Of a stretch of DNA of 64,000 bases, positions 10,080 to 21,721 are shown piece after piece. Position numbers and translations under genes: made by a program. The stretch covers positions 30,606,827 to 30,670,826 of the forward strand of contig OZ022345.1 in assembly GCA_963989245.1 (NCBI GenBank). Direction: 5' to 3'. The notes beneath the pieces were generated by a model. The model was given only the letters and a program-made list of their open reading frames with translations. It did no database searches and was not told the origin of the DNA. Position 1 is the first letter of the stretch. Each line of letters begins with the position of its first letter. This DNA comes from Nansenia antarctica (lineage: Eukaryota > Chordata > Actinopteri > Argentiniformes > Microstomatidae).

Positions 10080-10431
10080 CACTCTTCATTGTAAATGCGG
10101 ATTTATTGATTAAAAATGCTTCGGAAATATTAATATAACTCTGTTGTACTTGTCTGACTATGTTAAGGTGATGCAACGCCCGGTTATACTGTGTTTCTGT
10201 CTAGTTTCTAGAGCCATGGCGTCATAACGATGGTATTAAGAGGTAGAATAATTCAGGTAGGAATGTGTCGGACATCACTGAAGGCCTAGGTGTGAAATGC
10301 ACCGCCCGCCACTTTCCACGATCAAATTGACTCACGTTGAAATTGTATAAATCACTACGTTGACGTGGTTTTCTACGTACGACACGGGTAAGATCAAAAT
10401 TTGATCTAAGCACGTTCTATGAATGAGGCCC
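10080..10431. other. Right end of the TIR element, no gene seen
   Basis: AT-rich noncoding sequence leading to the right TIR. No transposase motif or RNA gene is recognisable. Confidence 0.6.
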
Positions 10432-10434
10432 CTG

Positions 10435-11559
10435 ACCTATATAGATGACTTATATAGATGACTTATACAGACTGACATATATAGATGACTTATATAGATG
10501 TCTTATATAGACTGAATTATATATATGACTTATACAGACTGACTTATATAGATGTCATATATAGACTGACTTATATACACTGACTTATATAGACGGACTT
10601 ATATATATGACTTATATAGACTGATTTATATAGATGACGTATATAGACTGACTTATATAGACTGACATATATAGACTGACTTATATAGATGACTTATATA
10701 GACTGACTTATATAGATGACTTATATAGACTGACTTATATAGATGACTTATATAGATGACTTATATAGACTGACTTATATAGACTGACTTATATAGACTG
10801 ACTTATATAGATGACTTATATAGACTGACTTATATAGATTACTTATATAGACTGACTTATATAGATGACTAATATAGACTGACTTATAAAGACTGACCTA
10901 TATAGATGACGTATACAGACTGACATATATAGATGACTTATATAGATGTCTTATATAGACTGACTTATATAGATGACTTATACAGACTGACTTATATAGA
11001 CTGACTTATATAGATGTCTTATATAGACTGACTTATATAGATGACTTATATAGACTGACTTATATAGATGACTTATACAGACTGACTTATATAGATTACT
11101 TATATAGATGACTTATATATGTCTTATATAGACTGACTTATATAGACTGACTTATATAGACTGACTTATATAGATGTCTTATATAGACTGACTTATATAG
11201 ATGTCTTATATAGACTGACTTATATACACTGACTTATATAGACAGACTTATATAGATGACTTATATAGATGACTTATACAGACTGACTTATATAGACTGA
11301 CTTATATAGATGTATTATATAGACTGACTTATATAGATGACTTTTATAGACTGATTTATATAGACTGACTAATATAGATGTCTTATATAGACTGACTTAA
11401 ATAGATGACTTATATAGACAGACTTATATATATGACTTATATAGATGACTTATATAGATGACTTATATAGACTGACTTATATAGATTACTTATATAGATG
11501 AGTTATATAGACTGACTTATATAGATGTCTTATATAGACTGACTTATATAGACTGGCTT
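10435..11559. repeat. TGACTTATATAG satellite, block 2
   Basis: Continuation of the same 13/14-bp array, with variants such as TGTCTTATATAG and TGACTTATACAG. Ends at the 3' junction of the R2/HERO-like LINE. Confidence 0.95.
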
Positions 11560-14500
11560 AGATTTATGAAACACAGGATAAGATGTAAATTCCTTTGTGC
11601 AGGTACGTACGTGAGAGTGTGTGTGTGTGTGTGTGCGTGTGTGTCGTCTTGATGGTGAGTGATTCATGCGGGGGGGGGCTGGGGTTAGGTTTAATTTCGG
11701 ACGCATCATCAGTAGTGTTCCTCCAGGTCATGGGGTGTTTCGGCCATCACACTATACACCCTCGCCAGAGGTGGCCAGCTCAGGGGGATCAGCCCCGAAC
11801 TTGCGTCAATCCTAATTCGTCATGAGAATGGCTGACATCTCATGAGACTATGCAAGGCAGGGGCGTCCTTTTCCCTGAGTCAGGCCTAAGCTGACCGCAT
11901 ACCTTCTAGTTGGCTACTTCGGGGCCCAGCAGGGATCTTTCCTTCTCATAAAAAGCCACTGGCTGCTTCTTTCGGCTGCTTCCGATGCAGCTTTGACGGC
12001 TGAACGCAGGCTTTGGCCTCTGATTCCCAGGTCTGTAAACAATCTGGTGGTAGATCTTGCCACAAACCCTCTGCACCCCACCTCCACTGGGTAGACTTCA
12101 GTGTTCCAGCCGCGGTGTTGTGCTTCGGCGGCGAGCTCAGCATAGCGTAGATGTTTCCGCTCGTAAGCTTCATCCACTGCGCCCTCCCAGGGTACGGTTA
12201 GTTCGATGATGTACACCTTTTTTAGAGAAGGGGACCAGAGAACCAAGTCAGGTCTCAGGGTGGTTATGGCGATCTCTTTAGGAAACACAAGCTGTCGTCC
12301 AATATCAGTCAGCATCTTCCAGTCGCGGGCCAACCGTAGCTGGCCTCGCTCAGATGGTGTCGAGCTGCTCCTGGTAACCTTTGCCCCCTCACGGACAAAG
12401 GTAATTGCCTGTTGGTGGTTGGATGCTGATGGCGGTAGGGAGTTGGTGGCAGCTCGTTTGTCCTCCAGGGTGGATGCAAAGATCTTCAGGACTTGGTTGT
12501 GACGCCACGTGTAGCGTCCTTGGGCGAGACTAGTTTTGCACCCTGAAAGAATGTGCCTGAGGGTGGCTGGCGTGGAACAAAGGGCACACCCCGGGTCTTC
12601 ACCATACCACTGGCCAAGGTTAACTGGTGTTGGAAGGACGTCGTATGTAGCTCTGATAATAAAGCTCAACTGCCTCGCTTCCATGGCCCACATGTCCTTC
12701 CAGCTAATCTTCCTCCTCTCCACACTGTCCCATCGCGTCCACTGTCCCTGCTTGGCAAGAGAGACTGCCTTGGCCCATCTTCCAGCCTCCTCCTGATGGC
12801 GTACTTCCTCCACCACCATCTTCCTCCGTTCTGGTGCTGTGGCCTTACTCCAAGCAGGGCGAGCAGCTGTTAGCCCAAAGCCTCCTCTTCCCTGCTGAAC
12901 ATACCCCACAATATCAGCATGTTTGAGGGCTGCTGTTGCTTCCTCCACCGCTTTGGCTGGTGTCCATTTGCGCCCGGTTGTCAAGGTTGGTGCGTTGTTG
13001 CTCACCACTAAATCTCTGGATTCATTCAGTGTCATCTGGAGTCTTGTTTTTGCACACTTGAACTCCTCTGTGAGACTGGTGAGGGGCAGCTTGAGGATGC
13101 TATCTCCGTAGAGACCTATGGTGGTAAGGCATCGTGGAATTCCGAGCCATTTCTTGATGTAGCCTGTGACTCCTCTTTCCAACTTCTCTACGGTTGAGAT
13201 TGGGACCTCATACACTGCGAGGGGCCACAGCATCCGTGGTAGGAGTCCAAACTGCAGGCACCAAGCCTTTAACTTTCCAGGTAGCTGTGTTTTATCGATG
13301 GACTGCAGGCCACTGCTGATATCTTTGCGCAGTTGTAGAACCTGGTCTTTGTCCTTCAGGCTTGCATCATACCACCTGCCAAGGCTTTTTACAGGTTGCT
13401 CAGACACTGTTGGGATTGGATCATCGCCGATGAAGAATTTCAGGTCAGAGAGCACTCCCTTCACAATTGAGATGCTTCGTGACTTGGATGGTTTGATCTT
13501 CATACGGGCCCAACTGATGTTCTCTTCCAGTTTTCTGAGCAGCCTCCTGGTGCATGGGACGGTGGTGGTCAACGTTGTAATGTCGTCCATGTAAGCTCTG
13601 AGCGGAGGGAGACGCTGACCAGAGTCAACTCGCTGTCCGCCTACAACCCATTTTGAGGCTCGGATGATGACTTCCATTGCCATCACAAATGCCAGGGGTG
13701 AAATAGTGCATCCCGCCATGATGCCTACTTCCAGGCACTGCCAAGAGGTGGTAAAGTCAGAGGTGGTAAAGCAGAACTGCATGTCTTGGAAGTAGGATTT
13801 AACCAGGGCTGTGATGGTGTCCGGTATGTGGAAGAAGTCGAAGGCAGACCACAGGAGTTCGTGGGGCACAGAGCCAAAGGCATTGGCAAGGTCCAGAAAG
13901 ACGACGTGAATGTCCCGTCTCTCCACCTTTGCCGTTTGGATCTGGTGCCAGATCATGCTGAAATGTTCTGAGCACCCCGAGAATCCTGATATTCCTGCTT
14001 TCTGTACAGATGTGTCGATGTATTTGTTTCTTCTCAGATACTCGGCCATCCTCTGTGCAATGACACTAAAGAAGATTTTGCCCTCAACGTTTAGCAGGGA
14101 GATTGGACGGAATTGGCTGATGTTGACTGCATCCTTCTCCTTTGGGATGAGGACTCCACCTGCCCTGCGCCACGCTTTAGGTATTATCTTCTTCTGCCAT
14201 GCTGTTCTCATGAGCCTCCAGAGAAACCTCAGGACATCTGATGCGTTCTTATACACCTTGTATGGGACTCCGTTTGGCCCCGGGGCTGATGCCGTTCTTG
14301 CTCGACGCACTGTGTTTTCCACCTCTTTCCAGGTTGGAGGGCTGATCAGCATGTGGTGTTCAGGGGGGTCGATTGGTGGGATATCAGAGGGAATGGTCAG
14401 ATGTTCATGCCGCCTTGGGTCAGAGTGTGTTTCTTTCAGGTGATTTTCCAGGTCTGTCTTTGTTGTTTTTAGAGCTCCACTTTTTTCCTTTGTGAAGATA

Positions 14501-15583
14501 CTTTTAAGGAACTTGAAGGGATCCTTATAGAACCGTGTTCTAGCTTGTTCTTTCTTCCTTCTACGTTTCCGGAGGTTCTCTGCTCTACGGAGGGATGCCA
14601 GCCGTGATTTGATGTCGACTTGAAGTGCGTTTATGCCTTCCCTTTCCACTCCAGAGGCTTTTTTCCACCGTTTCCTAAGTTGTCTTCTTTCTAGGACGAG
14701 GCGCTGGATCTCCTGTTGCCTCCTGGAAACGGGTGCAGTTGGAACATCTTTCCCGCCTTTCCTTTCTTGCACTCCAAAGCGTTCTGCCCCATACTGGTAG
14801 ATGATATCCCCCATTCTCTCCAACTTCTTTTCCACTGTCCCTTTAAGTTGCTCAAGAGACAGGGTCAGGTCAGTATTGATAGTTTCCCACAGCTTCTTAT
14901 CCCCGGCACCAGGCCACTTCACATGCAGTCTATGCCCTGCTAGTCTCTTTTCGGCTACAGGTCTAGGGGGTTGGGTCGGTTCTACCACTGTTGTTATCCC
15001 CTCTGTGTTTGCTTCCTCCACGACAGTGGTACTGATGTACTGCAAGCTATGGTTTGCGTCCAGTTGCTGTACTTCATTCGACTTATTCGATTCCTTTCGC
15101 AGAAAGTAACCAACGCGAGGCCTCTGTCTCTCCTCTGTCAAACACTTCATCTTTCCTTGGTGAATTCTCAACCCCCGGTAGGATGTATTTTTCCTCCAAC
15201 CACAGGGACATATCTGCTGTTCGTGGCCCGTTGACGTGGCTGTAGCTGGGGCAACTGTTGTGGCACTCTCTTGCACTGTGCTCCCGATACTCATAGTCGT
15301 TTCCGGTCCAGGGTCTGTTACCATAAAGTCAGCCGATGAGTCATCTTCCGCCCCCGCTCTCGCAGACTCTAGGGGTGTTCTCTTTTGTTGTCTTTTCGTA
15401 GCTATAGCGGGTGAATCCAACATGTCAAAGACATGGGAAACTACAAGCATGGGAAGCTAGCCCATGCCCGTCCCAGTGGGGTCTATTCCCTCCCGTCAGC
15501 TGTCTCTCCATGCCGCCACAAGGACTTTCCCCTGTCGTCAGCTGATCTTTCTCAGCGGTCACTGGACTCAGTGCCCAGTTACT
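11560..15583 (-). mobile_element. Apparently full-length R2/HERO-like LINE with intact ORF
   Basis: About 4.0 kb on the minus strand: short 5' UTR (15583-15451), one 1178-codon ORF, and a 354-bp 3' UTR containing a CA/GT microsatellite. The 3' end (plus-strand start agatttatgaaacacag) joins satellite sequence at 11559/11560. Immediately upstream lies a 3' fragment of the same family (15584-16146). Single-ORF LINEs with an N-terminal zinc finger and C-terminal restriction-like endonuclease form the R2/R4/HERO/NeSL group, many of which insert at specific repeated targets. Confidence 0.85.
11914..15450 (-). CDS. R2/HERO-like LINE polyprotein: zinc finger, reverse transcriptase, restriction-like endonuclease
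   Basis: Uninterrupted 1178-residue protein. Residues 81-103 hold an N-terminal zinc finger (C81, C83, H97, C103; CPCGWRKNTSYRGLRIHQGK). A basic region (about 240-320) precedes the reverse transcriptase (about 385-700) with 'GPNGVPYKVY', 'FRPISLLNVEGKIF', 'VFLDLANAFGSVPH', 'GCTISPLAF' and the catalytic AYMDD box at residues 619-623 (genomic 13582-13596). A CCHC knuckle follows at C955-C958-H966-C971, then the endonuclease with RPDLV (D1068) and IIELTVPW (E1083) and a KHLRYAEL block, as in R2 endonucleases. The protein would bind and nick target DNA and copy its RNA there. The start is the first ATG of the open frame. No stop or shift: potentially active. Confidence 0.9.
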   Translation of the reverse strand: MLVVSHVFDMLDSPAIATKRQQKRTPLESARAGAEDDSSADFMVTDPGPETTMSIGSTVQESATTVAPATATSTGHEQQICPCGWRKNTSYRGLRIHQGKMKCLTEERQRPRVGYFLRKESNKSNEVQQLDANHSLQYISTTVVEEANTEGITTVVEPTQPPRPVAEKRLAGHRLHVKWPGAGDKKLWETINTDLTLSLEQLKGTVEKKLERMGDIIYQYGAERFGVQERKGGKDVPTAPVSRRQQEIQRLVLERRQLRKRWKKASGVEREGINALQVDIKSRLASLRRAENLRKRRRKKEQARTRFYKDPFKFLKSIFTKEKSGALKTTKTDLENHLKETHSDPRRHEHLTIPSDIPPIDPPEHHMLISPPTWKEVENTVRRARTASAPGPNGVPYKVYKNASDVLRFLWRLMRTAWQKKIIPKAWRRAGGVLIPKEKDAVNISQFRPISLLNVEGKIFFSVIAQRMAEYLRRNKYIDTSVQKAGISGFSGCSEHFSMIWHQIQTAKVERRDIHVVFLDLANAFGSVPHELLWSAFDFFHIPDTITALVKSYFQDMQFCFTTSDFTTSWQCLEVGIMAGCTISPLAFVMAMEVIIRASKWVVGGQRVDSGQRLPPLRAYMDDITTLTTTVPCTRRLLRKLEENISWARMKIKPSKSRSISIVKGVLSDLKFFIGDDPIPTVSEQPVKSLGRWYDASLKDKDQVLQLRKDISSGLQSIDKTQLPGKLKAWCLQFGLLPRMLWPLAVYEVPISTVEKLERGVTGYIKKWLGIPRCLTTIGLYGDSILKLPLTSLTEEFKCAKTRLQMTLNESRDLVVSNNAPTLTTGRKWTPAKAVEEATAALKHADIVGYVQQGRGGFGLTAARPAWSKATAPERRKMVVEEVRHQEEAGRWAKAVSLAKQGQWTRWDSVERRKISWKDMWAMEARQLSFIIRATYDVLPTPVNLGQWYGEDPGCALCSTPATLRHILSGCKTSLAQGRYTWRHNQVLKIFASTLEDKRAATNSLPPSASNHQQAITFVREGAKVTRSSSTPSERGQLRLARDWKMLTDIGRQLVFPKEIAITTLRPDLVLWSPSLKKVYIIELTVPWEGAVDEAYERKHLRYAELAAEAQHRGWNTEVYPVEVGCRGFVARSTTRLFTDLGIRGQSLRSAVKAASEAAERSSQWLFMRRKDPCWAPK

Positions 15584-16146
15584 CAGATTTATGAAACACA
15601 GGATAAGATGTAAATTCCTTTGTGCAGGTACGTACGTGAGAGTGTGTGTGTGTGTGTGTGTGCGTGTGTGTCGTCTTGATGGTGAGTGATTCATGCGGGG
15701 GGGGGCTGGGGTTAGGTTTAATTTCGGACGCATCATCAGTAGTGTTCCTCCAGGTCATGGGGTGTTTCGGCCATCACACTATACACCCTCGCCAGAGGTG
15801 GCCAGCTCAGGGGGATCAGCCCCGAACTTGCGTCAATCCTAATTCGTCATGAGAATGGCTGACATCTCATGAGACTATGCAAGGCAGGGGCGTCCTTTTC
15901 CCTGAGTCAGGCCTAAGCTGACCGCATACCTTCTAGTTGGCTACTTCGGGGCCCAGCAGGGATCTTTCCTTCTCATAAAAAGCCACTGGCTGCTTCTTTC
16001 GGCTGCTTCCGATGCAGCTTTGACGACTGAACGCAGGCTTTGGCCTCTGATTCCCAGGTCTGTAAACAATCTGGTGGTAGATCTTGCCACAAACCCTCTG
16101 CACCCCACCTCCACTGGGCGGACTTCAGTGTTCCAGCCGCGGTGTT
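15584..16146 (-). mobile_element. 5'-truncated 3' fragment of the same R2/HERO-like LINE
   Basis: 563 bp repeating 11560-12119 almost base for base (different microsatellite length and a few substitutions such as GACGACTG for GACGGCTG). It carries the last ~70 codons and the 3' UTR. On the minus strand it lies head-to-tail, directly upstream of the full-length copy, and its truncated 5' end joins satellite at 16146/16147. Confidence 0.9.
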
Positions 16147-19100
16147 ATACTTATATAGATGTCTTATATAGACTGACTTATATAGACTGACTTATACAGA
16201 CTGACTTATATAGATGACTTATATAGATGACTTATATAGATGACTTATATAGACTGACTTATATAGATTACTTATATAGATGACTTATATAGACTGACTT
16301 ATATAGATGTCTTATATAGACTGACTTATATAGACTGACTTATATAGATGTCTTATATAGACTGACTTATATAGACTGACTTATATAGACTGACTTATAT
16401 AGACTGACTTATATAGGCTGACTTATATAGACAGACTTATATATATATATATGACTTATATAGACTGACTTATATAGATGTTGTATATAGACTGACTTAT
16501 ATAGATGACTTTTATAAACTGATTTATATAGACTGACTTATATAGATGTCTTATATAGACTGACTTATATATATGACTTATATAGACTGATTTATATAGA
16601 TGACGTATATAGACTGACTTATATAGACTGACATATATAGACTGACTTATATAGATGACTTATATAGACTGACTTATATAGATGACTTATATAGACAGAC
16701 TTATATAGATGACTTATATAGATGACTTATATAGATGACTTATATAGATGACTTATATAGACTGACTTATATAGACTGACTTATATTGACTGTCTTATAT
16801 AGATGACTTATATTGACTGACTTATATAGATGACTAATATAGACTGACTTATATAGACTGACCTATATATATGACTTATATAGATTACTTATATAGACTG
16901 ACTTATATAGACTGAATTATATAGACTGACTTATATAAATGACTTATATAGATGACTTATATAGATGACTTATATAGATGACTAATTAGACTGACTTATA
17001 TAGACTGAATTATATAGACTGACTTATATAGATGACTTATATAGATGACTTATATAGACTGACTTATATAGATGACTTATATACAGTAGATGACTTATAT
17101 AGACTGATTTATATAGATGACGTATATAGACTGACTTATATAGACTGACATATATAGACTGACTTATATAGATGACTTATATAGACTGACTTATATAGAT
17201 GACTTATATAGACAGACTTATATAGATGACTTATATAGATGACTTATATAGATGACTTATATAGATGACTTAAATAGACTGACTTATATAGACTGACTTA
17301 TATTGACTGTCTTATATAGATGACTTATATTGACTGACTTATATAGATGACTAATATAGACTGACTTATATAGACTGACCTATATATATGACTTATATAG
17401 ATGACTTATATAGACTGACTTATATAGACTGACTTATATAGACTGACTTATATAGATGACTTATATAGACTGACTTATATAGATGACTTATATAGACTGA
17501 CTTATATAGATGACTAATATAGACTGACTTATAAAGACTGACCTATATAGATTACTTATATAGATGACGTATACAGACTGACATATATAGATGACTTATA
17601 TAGATGTCTTATATAGACTGACTTATATAGATGACTTATACAGACTGACTTATATAGACTGACTTATATAGATGTCTTATATAGACTGACTTATATAGAT
17701 GACTTATATAGACTGACTTATATAGATGACTTATACAGACTGACTTATATATATTACTTATATAGATGACTTATGTCTTATATAGACTGACTTATATAGA
17801 CTGACTTATATAGACTGACTTATATAGATGTCTTTTATAGACTGACTTATATAGATGTCTTATATAGACTGACTTATATACACTGACTTATATAGACTGA
17901 CTTATATAGATGACTTATATAGATGACTTATACAGACTGACTTATATAGACTGACTTATATAGACTGACTTATATAGACTGACTTATATAGATGACTTTT
18001 ATAGACTGATTTATATAGACTGACTTATATAGATGTCTTATATAGACTGACTTAAATAGATGACTTATATAGACGGACTTATATATATGACCAATAAAGA
18101 CTGATGTATATAGATGACGTATATAGACTGACTTATATAGATGACTTCTACAGACTGACTTATATAGATGACTTATATAGATGACTTATATAGATGACTT
18201 ATATAGACTGACTTATATAGATTACTTATATAGATGACTTATATAGACTGACTTATATAGATGTCTTATATAGACTGACTTATATAGACTGACTTATATA
18301 GATGTCTTATATAGACTGACTTATATAGACTGACTTATATAGACTGACTTATATAGACTGACTTATATAGATGTTGTATATAGACTGACTTATATTGATG
18401 ACTTTTATAGACTGATTTATATAGACTGACTTATATAGATGTCTTATATAGACTGACTTATATAGATGACTTATATAGACGGACTTATATATATATGACT
18501 TATATAGACTGATTTATATAGATGACGTATATAGACTGACTTATATAGACTGACATATATAGACTGACTTATATAGATGACTTATATAGACTGACTTATA
18601 TAGATGACTTATATAGACAGACTTATATAGATGACTTATATAGATGACTTATATAGATGACTTATATAGACTGACTTATATAGACTGACTTATATTGACT
18701 GTCTTATATAGATGACTTATATTGACTGACTTATATAGATGACTAATATAGACTGACTTATATAGACTGACCTATATATATGACTTATATAGATTACTTA
18801 TATAGACTGACTTATATAGACTGAATTATATAGACTGACTTATATAAATGACTTATATAGATGACTTATATAGATGACTTATATAGATGACTAATTAGAC
18901 TGACTTATATAGACTGAATTATATAGACTGACTTATATAGATGACTTATATAGACTGACTTATATAGATGACTTATATACAGTAGATGACTTATATAGAC
19001 TGACTTATATAGATGACTAATTAGACTGACTTATATAGACTGACCTATATAGACTGACCTATAAAGATGACTTATATAGATGACTTATATAGATGACTTA

Positions 19101-20140
19101 AACAGACTGACATATTTAGATGACTTATATAGATGTCTTATATAGACTGACTTATATAGATGACTTATACAGACTGACTTATATAGACTGACTTATATAG
19201 ATGTCTTATATAGACTGACTTATATAGATGACTTATATAGACTGACTTATATAGATGACTTATATAGATGACTTATACAGACTGACTTATATAGATTACT
19301 TATATAGACTGACTTATATAGATGACTTATATAGATGACTTATATAGACTGACTTATATAGATGACTTATATAGATGACTTATATAGACTGACTTATATA
19401 GATGTCTTATATAGACTGACTTATATAGACTGACTTATATATATGTCTTATATAGACTGACTTATATAGACTGACTTATATAGACTGACATATTTAGATG
19501 ACTTATATAGACTGACTTATATAGACTGACTTATATAGATGACTTATATAGACTGACTTATATAGATGACTTATAAAGACGGACTTATATAGATGACTAA
19601 TATAGACTGACTTATATAGACTGACCTATATAGATGACTTATATAGACTGACTTATATAGACTGACATATATAGATGACTTATATAGACTGACTTATATA
19701 GACTGACTTATATAAACTGACTTATATAGATGACTTATATAGACTGACTTATATAGATGACTTATATAGACTGACTTATATAGACTGACCTATATAGATG
19801 ACTTATATAGATGACTTATATAGACTGACTTATATAGACTGAATTATATAGACTGACTTATATAGATGACTTATACAGACTGACTTATATAAATGACTTA
19901 TATAGATTACTTATATAGACTGACTTATACAGACTGACTTATATAGATGACTTATACAGACTGACTTATATAGATGACTTATATAGATGACATATATAGA
20001 TGTCTAATATAGACTGACTTATATAGATGTCTTATATAGACTGACTTATATAGACTGACTTATATAGATTACTTATATAGACTGACTTATATAGATTACT
20101 TATATAGACTGACTTATATAGACTCACTTATATAGATTCT
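16147..20140. repeat. TGACTTATATAG satellite, block 3
   Basis: 4.0 kb of the 13/14-bp array. Rare variants recur in order, for example a TGACTAATTAGAC unit near 16980 and 18890, and TATACAGTAGATG near 17078 and 18974, showing a higher-order repeat of about 1.9 kb. No gene. Confidence 0.95.
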
Positions 20141-20324
20141 TATTCCAAAATATTTTACAAAGGCCTCTTCACCCGTTCACACACACATTCACACACCAAT
20201 GGCAGCAAGCTACCATGCAAGGTGCCGGCTCGCTCATTGGGAGCATTGTGGGTTTCAGTGTCTTGCCCACGGACACCTCGACAGTCTGGATTCAATTATC
20301 AACACATCCAGTTAATGTCTGTTA

Positions 20325-20325
<1 letters not shown>
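20141..20325. repeat. Unclassified dispersed repeat fragment
   Basis: Complex sequence containing GTCTTGCCCACGGACACCTC, which resembles a motif I associate with interspersed fish repeats. No coding frame. Family not assigned. Confidence 0.4.
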
Positions 20326-20368
<43 letters not shown>

Positions 20369-20507
20369 GTACATGTTGGTATATATATATATATATAATA
20401 CCACAGTGTGTGTGTGTATGTGTGTGTGTGTGTGTAGGTACATGGTGGTATATATATATATATAATACCACAGTGTGTGTGTGTGTGTGTGTGTGTAGGT
20501 AAATGGT

Positions 20508-20558
<51 letters not shown>

Positions 20559-20653
20559 CCACAGTGTGTGTGTGTGTGTGTGTGTGTGTGTTTAGGTACA
20601 TGGTGATATATATATATATATATAATACCACGGTGTGTGTGTGAGTGTGTGTG

Positions 20654-20684
<31 letters not shown>

Positions 20685-20860
20685 ATATGAGTGTGTATAT
20701 GCATGTGTGTGTGTGTGTGTGTGCGTGTGTATATGAGTGTGTGTGTGTGTATATGAGTGTGTGTGTGTGTGTGTGTGTATGTGTGTATATGAGTGTGTAT
20801 ATGAGTGTGTGTGTGTGTGTGTATATGAGTGTGTGTGTGTGTGTGAGAGAACAGGTGCAC
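20326..20860. repeat. Compound TG/TA microsatellite with larger period
   Basis: Four or five imperfect units, each with a TG run, TAGGTACATGGTGGTA, a TA run and TAATACCACAG, then irregular TG with TATGAG interruptions. Long open frames on the opposite strand are only repeats. Confidence 0.9.
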
Positions 20861-21004
20861 ATAAACAGGCCAGTCAGAGACAGTTAATCTGAGCGAAGGT
20901 AAGCAATACCTCTCATTTCCATGGTAACCATGGTAACCAATACCTCCTCATCTCCATGGTAACCACCAGAGCTCTGTGACACACTGTTGCATGTGAGACA
21001 CTTT
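20861..21004. other. Complex island with CCATGGTAAC motifs
   Basis: Short non-repetitive stretch with three CCATGGTAACC motifs (about 20920-20965) that resemble half of an RFX X-box. No gene seen. Confidence 0.4.
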
Positions 21005-21008
21005 ACAG

Positions 21009-21156
21009 GTCCTCCCCCCCCTCCCTCCTCCTCCCCCCCTCCTTCCTCCTCCTCCCTCCTCCTCCCTCTCCTCCCTCCCCACCTCCCTCCTCCTCCCCTC
21101 CCTCCCCCTCCCCACCCTCCCCCTCCTCTGAACAGTTGTTGAGGATCACAGGTCTG

Positions 21157-21191
<35 letters not shown>

Positions 21192-21402
21192 TGTGTGTAT
21201 GTGTGTGTGTGGGTGTGTAGAGACTCTGTATGACTTCATTTGGGGTGTAAGCGTCTCCTGTCCAGACCTCTGCTCCTCTACAACCTCCTCTGCTCCTCTA
21301 CCACCTCCTCTGCTCCTCTACCACCTCCTCTGCTCCTCTACCACCTCCTGTGGTTCTCTATAACCTCCTCTGCTCCTCTACCACCTCCTGTGGTTCTCTA
21401 GA
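21009..21402. repeat. Polypyrimidine tract, TG run and 20-bp minisatellite
   Basis: CCTCC-rich tract (21009-21129), TG run (about 21155-21218), and a 20-bp tandem repeat with core TGCTCCTCTACCACCTCC at about 21262-21402. No coding value. Confidence 0.9.
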
Positions 21403-21655
21403 AGCCCGTCCCATCATGTCCAGACCCGTCAGAAGGGATCAGATGGAACATCCGCAGACAAATTGAATCGTTGTGTCTCTGCAAAGACGTGCAGGCAGGC
21501 CCCAACCGCTGGCCAATAGCAGAGCAGGTCAGCCCAGCTGCCAGCCAATAGCAGCGCAGGACAGTGAAATATGTGGTTCTTTCCTAAGTGGGGGATTTAG
21601 ACTTGATAACAAGAGTCATAAAGCATTCTTAAGGAATCCTCTCTCTGCTCTGGGG
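21403..21655. other. Complex noncoding island with two CCAAT boxes
   Basis: 253 bp of ordinary-complexity DNA. CCAAT occurs at 21513-21517 and 21545-21549 in near-identical contexts (GCCAATAGCAG), 32 bp apart. No ORF with a recognisable domain. Could be a regulatory remnant. Confidence 0.4.
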
Positions 21656-21661
21656 CTGTGT

Positions 21662-21721
<60 letters not shown>

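Larger units (their letters stand above)
8360..10431. mobile_element. TIR DNA transposon (non-autonomous) inside the satellite
   Basis: Terminal inverted repeats GGGCCTCATTCATA and TATGAATGAGGCCC bound a 2.07-kb insert. The flanking trinucleotide CTG (8357-8359 and 10432-10434) is a possible 3-bp target duplication, which would fit PIF/Harbinger-like elements, though the satellite makes this weak. Inside are a long hairpin (8537-8712) and part of a hAT transposon (9199-10079). No transposase belonging to the TIRs is seen. The superfamily call is tentative. Confidence 0.7.

Noticed and set aside
7804..20140. CRISPR-like repeat-spacer array
   Set aside because: Units are contiguous with no unique spacers, and the context is a eukaryotic satellite.
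20299..20862. Long open frames rich in Thr-His on the minus strand
   Set aside because: They are translations of the CA/TG repeat, open in several frames at once.
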